Part shown: positions 52,368 to 61,214 of the stretch, piece by piece
How positions within the stretch are numbered: position 1 is the first letter of the stretch
Layout: the number at the start of each line of letters is the position of its first letter
NCBI RefSeq assembly: GCF_017115085.1
Contig: NZ_JABXKJ010000245.1
Span: 1 to 62,172, forward strand
Source: Nostoc sp. NMS7
Lineage (GTDB): Bacteria; Cyanobacteriota; Cyanobacteriia; Cyanobacteriales; Nostocaceae
DNA: 62,172 bases
Reading direction: 5' to 3'
The notes under the pieces: model-generated
The model's database searches: none
Told to the model about the DNA's origin: nothing
Seen by the model: the letters and a program-made list of their open reading frames with translations, nothing else
Program-made: the position numbers and the translations under genes

Positions 52368-52427
52368 TCACCTAAAGATTTAGGTATTGGCACTCTCCAA
52401 CTGATGCCCCAGCTTAAATTGGAATAG
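52368..52427 (+). pseudogene. Detached C-terminal coding remnant of the gene at 50598
   Basis: In the same frame as 50598-52205, this stretch encodes SPKDLGIGTLQLMPQLKLE and ends with TAG. It looks like a natural protein tail, and follows a TAG and repeat sequence that separate it from the main frame. Confidence 0.6.
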
Positions 52428-54018
52428 TTACATGAATTCTGGCGATCGCGTATTTGATTCGCATATTGACTGGATTTATTACTGTTAGCGGATAGCCAGG
52501 GTTTAGCCCGTGCTGAGTCAAGTAAAAAGTACTCAGGATTTTTATTTTTGCATTTGTACATGCCCCACCCCCTTCTAGGCGGTCTTTTCAGTCAGTACTC
52601 TTCATCTGCGTACCTCTCAGAGCGTGGCACTTTGTAATGCATATTCATGTATCAATACGCTTGGGTTAAGAAAAATAGCTTTGTTGGGTAGAGCAATAGC
52701 GAAACCCAAAAAATGGTTGATAATGTTGGGTTAGCCTGCGGGAGGAAAGCTACGTTCCTCAAACGCAACAGCTTACTAATAGGCGACGACTGATTAGAAG
52801 TTAACTTTATCTCAATTTCATGAAGTACCTGTATTCTCATATTTTTCCAGTCATTTCATTTGGATATTTGTCAGTATAAATAACTACAATCCGCTAAAAA
52901 TTTATCTACAAGGTTCGGTTTAATCAAACCTAGCTGACCAATTAGATATTGGAATCTTTTTTTTAACAAGTTTTTGAGTTCAGCATCTTGTTATGTATCG
53001 ATATCATTAAGCAAAAGCTCAGGTGATATCTTTTTCTCTGTAATTTTTTTATAAAGAATCAAAATGAGCTTATTTAGTGTCTAAATGAAGATTATTTAAA
53101 GTCCGTAAATAATGGCTATAATGAACAGACTACCGAAAAAGATTGAAACCTACAATTATTTTTATGGGTAGATTTAACAAATAATAAATAGTTGTAATTC
53201 AGAAGTTTATTGCCAGTATTTTATCTCTGAGTTTAAATCTGACCATCAGGTTTCCTGTCCGATTTTTAGCACCATATAAATGGCTAAAAACGATTTATAT
53301 AGCCTCAAAATAGATGAATACGAACAAAGGCGAAAAAACCCTGAGTTAAAAGCAAACTATATCGCTAGAGTGGGGATCAAAAAATATATAAAATTTCATC
53401 GTATCTTTAGGCAAAGTTCATGTAAAAGCATCAAACCAAATTAAAATATGATCATCGGCAACAGCCAACTAACATCATATCTGTAATGGATGCAGATGAG
53501 TGTTTGTTCGAGAGCGATCGCTTATTTACCTACTTTTTAAGTGATTATTCACGAGCTATACACACTACTCTAACCCGCCTGTAAGTCAGCATTTCAGCAT
53601 GATCATCATTTAGAAGCTTTATTCTCTGGTGTTGTCCCAGATGTTCTCTCCAAGCGGGTTTGGCGAACTTAGTTAAGAGAGAAGGTCAAATGCTTTCAAT
53701 GGAGAATAATTTTATAAATCTTGATTGAGTCAACAGTAGGTGTCTAAAATTAATTTCTCAAATTTCATTCTCAGCCTTGATTCATGCTGTTAGCGGGGTT
53801 ATGAGCTTCATAAGCAAGTCTGTACTATTTTGGCTGTCACAATAGTAACAAATAAAGTATAATTTTTTGATTTTTTTAGAAAATGATGAATCCTTAGACC
53901 AAACGAACATTTTTAATCTTAATAATATTACTTGTTTCCTGAGACAAACTCATGATAATGTAATCGGCCTCCTATTTAGTTAGATTCTTTCAATGATCTA
54001 AAATATACAGCAAATAGC
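52428..54018. other. Long gene-poor, AT-rich region
   Basis: About 1.6 kb. A repeat-type segment at 52665-52790 (TGGGTTAAGAAAAATAGC, GGGTTAGCCTGCGGG) is the only clear structure near its start. The rest is strongly AT-rich. One short open frame at 53280-53444 is listed separately; no RNA gene was recognised. Confidence 0.5.
53280..53444 (+). CDS. Possible small basic protein, 54 aa
   Basis: Open frame beginning MAKNDLYSLKIDEYEQRRKN, then PELKANYIARVGIKKYIKFH, with protein-like composition and net positive charge. No family recognised and no clear ribosome binding site. Weak support. Confidence 0.28.
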   Translation: MAKNDLYSLKIDEYEQRRKNPELKANYIARVGIKKYIKFHRIFRQSSCKSIKPN

Positions 54019-54195
54019 ATGACAATGACCAATAAAAAATGGGCAGTTAAACGTATAACAGTGAATCTCGCAACACAGGAAGCGGAAAAACTAGAAAAAT
54101 ATTGCGAACTAACAGGTAGACCTGCAACCGATGTGATTCGTGAATTGATTAGAAGTTTGCCTGTCTCCGACGACAGCAAAGATGTAAATAGGTAA
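54019..54195 (+). CDS. Ribbon-helix-helix (CopG-like) small DNA-binding protein
   Basis: 58 residues. The sequence KWAVKRITVNLATQEAEKLE followed by YCELTGRPATDVIRELIR fits the ribbon-helix-helix fold: a basic-hydrophobic strand, helix A (ATQEAEKLEKYCEL), the GRPATDV turn and helix B. Such proteins are plasmid or antitoxin-type repressors. No toxin gene lies next to it, so it is an orphan regulator or a plasmid-like remnant. Confidence 0.68.
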   Translation: MTMTNKKWAVKRITVNLATQEAEKLEKYCELTGRPATDVIRELIRSLPVSDDSKDVNR

Positions 54196-54471
54196 GATAG
54201 ATGCTTTCACAACTTATCCAGATAACTGCTTTACGACCAAAAAAATAGCTATGAGACTTTTTTGAGTCCGCCGCAATGGACAAAAGTTTGTCTAACTGAT
54301 ACAGACGCGTTTTTCTCGCGTCTGATCATTTGCCGGGACGAAAAAAGTGATCAAAGAAGTTTTAATATTGACATTCCTATGGCTTAATATGCTGGTGGAG
54401 TTGATATGAAGTAGCAAATTCCGACACCAAGGCAGTTACAATCTGTAAAGAAGCTGAAAAGGGACGACGGA

Positions 54472-55911
54472 ATGCGCGTTGCAATCGTAGGTGCGGGACT
54501 AGCTGGGCTAGCAACGGCAGTATATCTAGCTGATGCTGGTTGTGAAGTAGAGATTTTTGAGTCTCGTCCGTTTGTGGGTGGTAAAGTTAGTAGTTGGGTT
54601 GATGGCGATGGCAACCATCTAGAAATGGGGTTGCATGTATTTTTCGGGTGCTACTACGAACTATTTGACTTGATGAAGAAAGTCGGGGTGTTAGAAAACT
54701 TACGCCTTAAGGAACATACCCACACTTTTATTAACAAAGGAGGGCGCACTGGTGCTTTAGATTTTCGCTTCCTTACAGGTGCGCCTTTCAATGGGTTAAA
54801 GGCATTTTTTACTACTTCTCAACTATCATTGCAGGATAAATTGCAAAATGCGATCGCTTTGGGTACTAGTCCGATAGTTCGCGGATTGGTAGACTTTAAG
54901 GGGGCGATGAAAACCATCCGTAAATTAGATAAAATTAGCTTTGCCGACTGGTTCCGCAGTCACGGTGGGAGTAATGGCAGCATCAAGCGCCTGTGGAACC
55001 CCATCGCCTACGCATTGGGATTTATTGATTGCGAAAATATGTCTGCCCGTTGTATGTTAACAATATTCCAGTTATTTGCAGTCAGAACTGAAGCTTCAGT
55101 TTTGCGAATGCTGGAAGGTTCTCCCTCTGAGTATTTACACAAGCCCATTCTGGAATATCTGGAAGTTAGAGGCACAAAAGTTTACACGCGTCGGCAAGTG
55201 CGAGAAATTCAGTTTACTGAGTCAGACGAACAAACGCGCGTCACTGGTATAGTAGTTGCCCAAGGTGATAGCGTAGAAACTATCACTGCTGATGCTTACG
55301 TCTTTGCCTGTGATGTTCCAGGAATTCAACGCATCCTCCCCCATGAGTGGCGTAAGTGGTCAGAATTTGACAATATTTACAAACTGGATACAGTGCCAGT
55401 GGCTACAGTGCAGTTACGCTTCGATGGTTGGGTAACGGAACTGAATGATGGAGAGCAACGTAAACAGCTAAATCATGCGGCGGGAATCGATAATTTACTT
55501 TACACAGCTGATGCTGACTTTTCTTGTTTTGCGGATTTGGCGTTGACTAGCCCTGCTGATTATTATCGCCCAGGACAGGGATCTTTGTTACAGCTAGTGC
55601 TGACACCGGGAGATCCGTTTATTGCCCAAACTAATGAAGCGATCGCCCAGCATGTCCTCAAGCAAGTCCATGAACTGTTTCCCTCGTCACGGGAGCTAAA
55701 TATGACTTGGTACAGTGTAGTAAAACTTGCTCAGTCTCTCTACCGAGAAGCGCCAGGAATGGATGCGTACCGTCCCAGCCAAAAAACACCAGTAGATAAT
55801 TTCTTCCTTGCAGGGAGTTATACTCAGCAAGACTACATTGATAGCATGGAAGGTGCTACTATTTCTGGACGACGTGCGGCTAAAGTGATATTGGAGAGTT
55901 TGAAGAGATAA
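54472..55911 (+). CDS. crtQ: Zeta-carotene desaturase
   Basis: 479 residues of the plant-type carotenoid desaturase family. The FAD-binding motif GAGLAGLATA is at the N-terminus, followed by FESRPFVGGKVSSW and GLHVFFGCYYELF, and the C-terminal FLAGSYTQQDYIDSMEG is typical. It converts 9,9'-di-cis-zeta-carotene towards prolycopene in the thylakoid membrane using plastoquinone. GGACGACGG precedes the ATG. An SRPBCC gene follows on the same strand after 86 bp, an arrangement known in other cyanobacteria. Confidence 0.96.
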   Translation: MRVAIVGAGLAGLATAVYLADAGCEVEIFESRPFVGGKVSSWVDGDGNHLEMGLHVFFGCYYELFDLMKKVGVLENLRLKEHTHTFINKGGRTGALDFRFLTGAPFNGLKAFFTTSQLSLQDKLQNAIALGTSPIVRGLVDFKGAMKTIRKLDKISFADWFRSHGGSNGSIKRLWNPIAYALGFIDCENMSARCMLTIFQLFAVRTEASVLRMLEGSPSEYLHKPILEYLEVRGTKVYTRRQVREIQFTESDEQTRVTGIVVAQGDSVETITADAYVFACDVPGIQRILPHEWRKWSEFDNIYKLDTVPVATVQLRFDGWVTELNDGEQRKQLNHAAGIDNLLYTADADFSCFADLALTSPADYYRPGQGSLLQLVLTPGDPFIAQTNEAIAQHVLKQVHELFPSSRELNMTWYSVVKLAQSLYREAPGMDAYRPSQKTPVDNFFLAGSYTQQDYIDSMEGATISGRRAAKVILESLKR

Positions 55912-55997
55912 CGTAGACATGCAGTGGCTTGCCGCAGGCTACTGCAAAGGGCGCAAAGAATGCGATCGCAAAGCGTCTCGTAGAGAAGGAAGAGAGA

Positions 55998-56441
55998 ATG
56001 TCAGATTGGTTAGAGCATACTGTGCAGGTAGAAGTAGACGCTCCCATAGATTTAGTATGGAGCCTCTGGTCTGATTTGGAGCAAATGCCCCGGTGGATGA
56101 AGTGGATTGATTCGGTGAAAGTTCCGCCAGATAATCCAGATATATCTATTTGGAAACTGAAGACGGGCAGTTTAGAATTTACTTGGAAATCTCGAATTCT
56201 CAAAGTTATTCCCAACCAAATTATCCAATGGGAATCGATTGATGGTTTGCCGAATCAGGGAGCGATTCGCTTTTACGATCGCAACGGTAGTAGCGTTGTC
56301 AAAATGACCATTTCCTACGCCATCCCCGGCATTCTTGGCAAAATTATGGATAACTTATTTTTGGGACGGGTAGTCGAATCGACGATTCAAGCTGATTTGG
56401 AAAGGTTTAAAGAATACGCGCTGAATATTAAAGCTAATTGA
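55998..56441 (+). CDS. SRPBCC family (START-like) protein
   Basis: 147 residues from ATG 55998, preceded by GAAGGAAGAGAGA. The pattern begins HTVQVEVDAPIDLVWSLWSD, then MPRWMKWIDSVKVPP and ends with a long C-terminal helix (ESTIQADLERFKEYAL), the helix-grip fold that binds hydrophobic ligands. Placed immediately after zeta-carotene desaturase, so a carotenoid or lipid-related role is plausible but inferred. An upstream in-frame start at 55929 would add repeat-like sequence, so the internal ATG is chosen. Confidence 0.88.
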   Translation: MSDWLEHTVQVEVDAPIDLVWSLWSDLEQMPRWMKWIDSVKVPPDNPDISIWKLKTGSLEFTWKSRILKVIPNQIIQWESIDGLPNQGAIRFYDRNGSSVVKMTISYAIPGILGKIMDNLFLGRVVESTIQADLERFKEYALNIKAN

Positions 56442-56584
56442 TATAGATAGCAAAAACAGGCAGTAGGAAATAAGGTATAAAATATTCTTACTACCTGAAA
56501 AAAACTAAGATTTTAAGCTTTAAACGAAAATAACCTAACGATCGCACAGATTGTTCAGCATTAGTTACCACCTACTCAATTGCA

Positions 56585-56803
56585 TTAATGAACCCTATTT
56601 ACTGTTGGTTCTGGAAGTGGATCACCTACAGATTCGTAAGCAATAATTAGAGACTCTAAGGCTTCAATTCCATTTACCACAGCCAACTCGTAAGTATCCC
56701 CATGAGTCCGCCAGCGTTGTCCGGGAAAATCAGGGAATCCTACTAAGAAGCAATCATCTTCCTCAGACCATTGGATAAGCATTTGGTACTTGAGTTTATT
56801 CAT
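56585..56803 (-). CDS. hicB: HicB-type antitoxin
   Basis: 72 residues. The partial RNase H-like core KYQMLIQWSEEDDCFLVGFP, with the following FPGQRWRTHGDTYELAV, matches the HicB family antitoxins. It neutralises HicA. The gene overlaps the upstream hicA by 8 bp, as usual for the pair. The C-terminal DNA-binding extension seen in some HicB proteins is absent, so self-regulation may be limited. Confidence 0.87.
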   Translation of the reverse strand: MNKLKYQMLIQWSEEDDCFLVGFPDFPGQRWRTHGDTYELAVVNGIEALESLIIAYESVGDPLPEPTVNRVH

Positions 56804-57008
56804 CTTCTTTTTTCCCTTCTACTTCCTCAATTGCCTGTTTTACTTCTTTCTCTTGGTAGCGTTTAGCATCTGCTCCATCTTTGCCTGAAACCGTGATTTT
56901 TCCGCTATAGAAGGGATGCACCCAGTTAGTATGACTGCCTTTTCCTAGGAGTTCTGTAAAACCTGCTTGGGAAAGCATTTGCTTCAGTTCCCGGATTTTC
57001 TTTGGCAT
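56796..57008 (-). CDS. hicA: HicA-type mRNA interferase toxin
   Basis: 70 residues with the double-stranded RNA-binding-like HicA fold; the catalytic His lies in LGKGSHTNWVHP. In other bacteria HicA cleaves mRNA. Here it precedes hicB with an 8-bp overlap, the normal toxin-first order for this pair. The C-terminal end (EVKQAIEEVEGKKEDE) is unusually acidic and extended. Confidence 0.86.
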   Translation of the reverse strand: MPKKIRELKQMLSQAGFTELLGKGSHTNWVHPFYSGKITVSGKDGADAKRYQEKEVKQAIEEVEGKKEDE

Positions 57009-57098
57009 TAATTTTCTGAAAAAATGCGATCAGCACAATAAAAACAATGTGTCAAACTTTCTGGCTATCTATTCAGAAAAATCGAATCTTCGATTTTT

Positions 57099-57410
57099 TT
57101 ATGCCTTGACTTGTTTTAACTCAGGTAATATCCGGGGTGAAATAGTTGCCTGAATTTCTTCACCCATTTTTTCTTCAGCTAGTCTAAGCTCATAATTCTT
57201 TTGTAAATTCATCCACAACTCGGCACCAGTACCAAACCATTGCCCTAACCGTAATGCCGTGTCAGCAGTAATTGCCCGTTCACCATTAATTATTTCAGTA
57301 ATCCGATTTGTTGGGACATGAAGGATACGTGCTAACTCACTTGCGCTCATCTGCAATTCATCAAGCTCATCAGCAAGAATTTTTCCAAGATGGATGGGTG
57401 GACGTGACAT
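57099..57410 (-). CDS. higA: HigA-type antitoxin, apparently without HigB
   Basis: 103 residues with a Cro/CI-like helix-turn-helix: MSASELARILHVPTNRITEI and NGERAITADTALRLGQWFG, as in HigA family antitoxins that open with HPG/PIHLGKILADEL. The usual HigB toxin gene would lie just upstream on this strand (57411 or higher), but a ferredoxin gene is there instead, 25 bp away. It is therefore a solitary copy. Confidence 0.88.
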   Translation of the reverse strand: MSRPPIHLGKILADELDELQMSASELARILHVPTNRITEIINGERAITADTALRLGQWFGTGAELWMNLQKNYELRLAEEKMGEEIQATISPRILPELKQVKA

Positions 57411-57435
57411 ATTGTTCTCCTTAACAGGGGCGACG

Positions 57436-57672
57436 TTACCAAGTTGGGTCGCTAAACAAATTAATCGTCAATTCTTCGCGTGGCGGTACTGCGGTGATAC
57501 AAGCGCGGATGATTTCTCCATCGTCTAATTCGACGGTGCAAGCGTGACAAGACCCCATAAGACAACCGGTGGGAATAAATACCCCCGCCCGGTCTGCTAC
57601 ATCTAAGAGGGCTTCTCCCACTTCGGCATTTACTGTGACATCATCTGGTAAAAAGCGGACACGAACAATCAT
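57436..57672 (-). CDS. Small [2Fe-2S] ferredoxin-like protein
   Basis: 78 residues from ATG 57672. The cluster motif GCLMGSCHACTVEL followed later by ACI gives C-x4-C-x2-C-x12-C, spacing like the N-terminal cluster domain of xanthine dehydrogenase or CoxS-type subunits rather than plant photosynthetic ferredoxins. The C-terminus is short and there is no other domain. It lies 75 bp upstream of cobQ's end on the same strand; partner enzyme unknown. Confidence 0.85.
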   Translation of the reverse strand: MIVRVRFLPDDVTVNAEVGEALLDVADRAGVFIPTGCLMGSCHACTVELDDGEIIRACITAVPPREELTINLFSDPTW

Positions 57673-57746
57673 CAATGTTACGTATTTAATTTAGTATTGT
57701 CATTTGTCCTTTGCAAATGACTAATGACATTTTTATGCACTTTAGC

Positions 57747-59231
57747 TTAAGACAAAAACGGAGTTAAGTCTAAATGGCTTTCAACTTCAGTGGCTAGAGA
57801 GTCCAAAATCTGCTCTCGCTGTTCCCGGTAGTTAGCAACACCAGTAGGCAAAGATTTTAAACCTCGCTGTTGACGGAGGCGATTTAACCAAGCCCGTCGC
57901 CAAGGGCCATTGTCAAAAAGTCCGTGCAGGTAACTACCCCAGACTGATTGACAACTATCCACTAAGCCTAAATTAATATCGTCAAATAGGGCATGGTAGG
58001 ATTGGGGATCTATGCCTTGCTGTTCGATGCGCGATCGCCCTTGGTGGATTTCAAAGCCATTGACTGGCAAGCCCTGTTGCGGATAATTTGAGCTAACTTG
58101 ACGCTGACGGGCGATTTTTTGTCCTGTAATTACAGTTCTGATTGGTAATAGATTTAACGCTTGAAATCTGCCAGCTTGTCCCTCTATCCCTTCTGGATCA
58201 GCGATGATTTGACCGAGCATTTGATAGCCGCCACAGATACCTAAAACCGTTCCGCCAGAAGCAGCATAGTTTTGGATAGCTTCTGCCATACCGCTTTTTT
58301 GCAGCAGTAGCAAATCAGCAATTGTGGTTTTTGTTCCTGGGATAATCACGGCATCAGGATGTCCTAAATCTTGCTTAGGACTGAGGTATTTTACTGAAAC
58401 TGTGCTTTCTGATTCGAGTGGGTCAAAGTCAGTGAAGTTGGCAATTCTGGGTAAGCGGATGACGGCAATATTGAGGTCAGCTTGGGCTTTATTCGACGAC
58501 GATTGACGTTCTAGCAGATCAAGGGAGTCTTCGGCTGGAAAGACATCTTGTAAGTAAGGTATAACACCGATAACGGGGATACCTGTACGTTCTTCTAACC
58601 ATTTTATTCCCGGATCTAGGAGCGATCGCTGTCCTCGAAACTTGTTAATTACTACACCCTTAATTAAGGCGCGTTCATCTGGTTCTAATAACTCTAAAGT
58701 TCCAACGACATGGGCAAAAGCACCACCCCGATCAATATCAACTACTAGCATGGTTGGCGCATTTAAATATTTTGCCACCCGCATATTAGTTAAGTCGCGG
58801 TGTTTGAGGTTAATCTCTGCTGGACTACCAGCACCTTCACAAACTACCAAGTCAAATTCTGTCCCTAAATGCTGTAGCGATTCTTCAATTGTCCGCCACC
58901 CCAGATCAAAATATTGCTCGTAGTAATCTGAGGCACTCACTTTTCCTACAGACCTACCTTTGATAATTACTTGGGAAGTCATATCCCCTTGGGGTTTAAG
59001 TAAAATTGGGTTCATTTCGACCCAAGGCACTACTCCCGCAGCCCAAGCTTGTACTGCTTGGGCATAGCCAATTTCTCCACCACTGGCAGTGACATAAGCA
59101 TTTAAAGCCATGTTTTGACCTTTAAAGGGAGCCACTCGCCAGCCACGCCGCGACAAAATGCGACAAATAGCTGTAGTTAAAAGTGATTTCCCTGCATGAG
59201 ATGTTGTCCCCACCACCATAATTGATTTCAT
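57747..59231 (-). CDS. cobQ: Cobyric acid synthase
   Basis: 494 residues, amidating enzyme of cobalamin biosynthesis that uses glutamine and ATP to amidate four side chains of adenosylcobyrinic acid a,c-diamide. The N-terminal part has a dethiobiotin synthase-like P-loop (VGTTSHAGKSLL) and the middle VVIPGTKTTIADL; the C-terminal class I glutamine amidotransferase carries the nucleophile Cys in GICGGYQMLG and the His in GSYLHGLFDN. Length is typical (about 490). It may be co-transcribed with the ferredoxin gene. Confidence 0.96.
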   Translation of the reverse strand: MKSIMVVGTTSHAGKSLLTTAICRILSRRGWRVAPFKGQNMALNAYVTASGGEIGYAQAVQAWAAGVVPWVEMNPILLKPQGDMTSQVIIKGRSVGKVSASDYYEQYFDLGWRTIEESLQHLGTEFDLVVCEGAGSPAEINLKHRDLTNMRVAKYLNAPTMLVVDIDRGGAFAHVVGTLELLEPDERALIKGVVINKFRGQRSLLDPGIKWLEERTGIPVIGVIPYLQDVFPAEDSLDLLERQSSSNKAQADLNIAVIRLPRIANFTDFDPLESESTVSVKYLSPKQDLGHPDAVIIPGTKTTIADLLLLQKSGMAEAIQNYAASGGTVLGICGGYQMLGQIIADPEGIEGQAGRFQALNLLPIRTVITGQKIARQRQVSSNYPQQGLPVNGFEIHQGRSRIEQQGIDPQSYHALFDDINLGLVDSCQSVWGSYLHGLFDNGPWRRAWLNRLRQQRGLKSLPTGVANYREQREQILDSLATEVESHLDLTPFLS

Positions 59232-59289
59232 AGTCGCTATTAGTTAGTTTTTCCAGATACAGGGTGAATTTTTAGGAGCAAACAATAGG

Positions 59290-59455
59290 GGAGCAGGGGG
59301 AGATGAGGGAGATGGGGGAGATAAGGGAGATGGGGGAGATAAGGGAGATGAACTATACACAATACACAATGCCCAATGCCCAATGCCCAATACTTCGACT
59401 TCTCTACGAGACGCTACGCGAACGCTCAGTACAAGTGCCCAATGCCCAGCATCAC
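59290..59455. repeat. GGGAGAT array, heptamer array and nested element
   Basis: GGGAGATGGGGGAGATAAGG-type units run from 59290 to 59350, followed by CCCAATG heptamers. An element beginning ACTTCTCTACGAGACGC and ending GCTCAGTACAAGTG lies within the heptamers at about 59394-59440, and the heptamers resume after it. Confidence 0.72.
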
Positions 59456-59560
59456 AAATTTCAGTTAAATAGTTATGGTAAAGACTTCATGAATAGATGT
59501 GATGTTTCCGTATATATTGTTCCCTTTGATTCCCTAATCCTAACTCTTTGGTTTTTTTTT

Positions 59561-59965
59561 CTAAAAAGGTATCCGTAACCAACGAATCACAGCATCATAG
59601 AAACGATCGCGCCATGAAGGAGTGCGCCAATTTTTTCCCTGATATTGTTCTACCAACTGCCGTCCCAAGGGAGTGAGGCGAAAACTATCTGTAATCCCCT
59701 GACCATCCACTTCTCGTCGCAATACACCCACTTGGATTAGCCAGCCCAAGGTGTTGTCACAGGCTAATTCTGATAAAGGGCGTTTAGTATAGCCCTGTTT
59801 GAGTCCATTTTCCAGAGCGATCGCACTCAATGACACACTCTGATGTCCCATGACTTCAAATAAAGATAGATTAAAGGATGAACACACTAGCGATCGCTCG
59901 GCTCTTTCTACTGTGCTTTGAGGATAGACAAAAATATTTGGGTTTTGGGAATCAACAGCAGCCAT
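59561..59965 (-). CDS. Hypothetical protein, 134 aa (Npun_F0494-like)
   Basis: Soluble protein with a winged-helix-like C-terminal half (GWLIQVGVLRREVDGQGITD, FRLTPLGRQLVEQYQ) and a mixed N-terminal half. I recall the family as restricted to cyanobacteria (named after a Nostoc punctiforme gene), but cannot confirm by eye. Function unknown. ATG at 59965 with no other in-frame ATG near. Confidence 0.7.
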   Translation of the reverse strand: MAAVDSQNPNIFVYPQSTVERAERSLVCSSFNLSLFEVMGHQSVSLSAIALENGLKQGYTKRPLSELACDNTLGWLIQVGVLRREVDGQGITDSFRLTPLGRQLVEQYQGKNWRTPSWRDRFYDAVIRWLRIPF

Positions 59966-60036
59966 TGTATATGGGTAGATTTTTTTCTGATCAAGATTTA
60001 TTTAAGGATATATTTTTTCTTGTAAGTAAGTGGGTC

Positions 60037-60126
60037 AAATTAAATATAAAACCTCACCCTGCCTCCGGCTTCCCTCTCCTTACCAAGGAGAGGGATTGAG
60101 GGTGAGGTTTTATCTTATATTTAATT
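60037..60126. repeat. Inverted repeat element upstream of PrxQ
   Basis: AAATATAAAACCTCACCCT at 60043 onward is answered by AGGGTGAGGTTTTATCTTATATTTA to 60123, with a nested CTCTCCTTACCAAGGAGAGG hairpin in the middle. Structure of a small palindromic element; AAACCTCACCCCAGCCCTC at 29.8 kb is a related fragment. Confidence 0.75.
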
Positions 60127-60271
60127 GTGCCTTCCTACTTACCAGCTACCTGATTTAACCAAAATTAGTTACCTCAAGTATAGTTATACTCTTTTTATAA
60201 ATTAATAAATTAATGTAATAATGTAAAATTTCAAGAAGTGCATCAACAATCTGAAACAGGAAAGGTTAATT

Positions 60272-60709
60272 ATGTCTCTAGCAGTTGGTACGAATGCACC
60301 TGCATTTACCGCCAAAGATACAAACGGCAACACAGTCTCGTTATCTGATTTTGCCGGAAAGACGGTCGTTTTGTATTTTTACCCCAAAGATGACACGCCA
60401 GGCTGTACCAAACAAGCCTGTAGTTTTCGGGATGCCCAGTCTCAATATCAAGGTAAAAATGTTGTCATCTTGGGAGTGAGTGCAGATGATGAAGTCTCCC
60501 ATCAGGCATTCACCCAAAAATATAATTTGAATTTTCCCCTACTGGCTGACAGCGACAAATCCCTGATCAAAGCTTTCGATGTGGATGGCGGTGGTTATGC
60601 CAAGCGCGTTACCTACGTAATTGACCCCAACGGCAAAATTACCCATGTTGACTCTGCTGTAAATACCACCACCCATGCTAGCGATATTTTAGCTGCACTT
60701 GGGCTGTAG
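60272..60709 (+). CDS. Peroxiredoxin Q (bacterioferritin comigratory protein)
   Basis: 145-residue thiol peroxidase. Peroxidatic Cys45 and resolving Cys50 form the C-x4-C pattern in DDTPGCTKQACSF that defines PrxQ/BCP. VVLYFYPKDDTPG precedes it, and GVSADDEVSHQAF and VTYVIDPNGKI follow as in the family. It reduces peroxides with electrons from thioredoxin. ATG with AAAGGTTAAT upstream. A terminator follows 39 bp after the stop. Confidence 0.95.
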   Translation: MSLAVGTNAPAFTAKDTNGNTVSLSDFAGKTVVLYFYPKDDTPGCTKQACSFRDAQSQYQGKNVVILGVSADDEVSHQAFTQKYNLNFPLLADSDKSLIKAFDVDGGGYAKRVTYVIDPNGKITHVDSAVNTTTHASDILAALGL

Positions 60710-60747
60710 TTTTTTACCTGATAACTAAAGATTTTTTAAATAGCCTC

Positions 60748-60782
60748 AACCCCAAACCCTAGAGGCTTGGGGTTCTTTGTTT
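60748..60782 (+). terminator. PrxQ terminator
   Basis: AACCCCAA (60748-60755) and TTGGGGTT (60767-60774), loop of 11 bases, then CTTTGTTTG. Confidence 0.8.
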
Positions 60783-60786
60783 GAAT

Positions 60787-61182
60787 TCAGTTACCTGATG
60801 GTGGTGTAAGCGATCGTGGGGTAAGTGATGGTTGTATGACCGATGGGGAACCGGGAGTTGTTCGTTGTTGACCTGGAATTAGTTTTTGTTGCCTTGCTTT
60901 AAAGGCTGCTGCTGCTGAGTCTAATTCTTGGTTCTGTTGGTCAGCATTCCAGTTGAGAGTTCCGAAATTCGCCCGGTGAACCAGGTCAAGCATATTGAAA
61001 TTGTCTGAGTTTGAACGGGAGAACGGATCGGTATTTTGGTCTGTTGTACTAGTACTAGGAAAAGCATCTGCTGGGCTGCTGATTTGAGCCGAACTTGGTT
61101 GAGTCATGAGCAAGGAAGCAAAGCTAATTCCGGCCAGGGTAGCTACAAAGAGTCTAGGAATTTGTAAAAATGGTTTTTTCAT
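60787..61182 (-). CDS. Exported hypothetical protein, 131 aa
   Basis: N-terminal signal peptide (LFVATLAGISFASLLMTQPS, cleavage likely after SAQ). The mature part is Ser-, Gln- and Pro-rich with little predicted structure (LNWNADQQNQELDSAAAAFK) and ends in PSVIQPSLTPRSLTPPSG. No family recognised. It stands 32 bp downstream of the ABC-2 permease gene on the same strand, so it may be in its operon. Confidence 0.68.
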   Translation of the reverse strand: MKKPFLQIPRLFVATLAGISFASLLMTQPSSAQISSPADAFPSTSTTDQNTDPFSRSNSDNFNMLDLVHRANFGTLNWNADQQNQELDSAAAAFKARQQKLIPGQQRTTPGSPSVIQPSLTPRSLTPPSGN

Positions 61183-61214
61183 GAGTTTTGACCCTAAAAT
61201 TGCTCTATTTTATC

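Noticed and set aside
52096..52371. Minus-strand frame with repeated VVTEPSRS, and plus-strand frame with repeated HTSTWLSD
   Set aside because: Both are translations of the 24-bp array in other frames; they have no sequence beyond the repeat that looks like protein.
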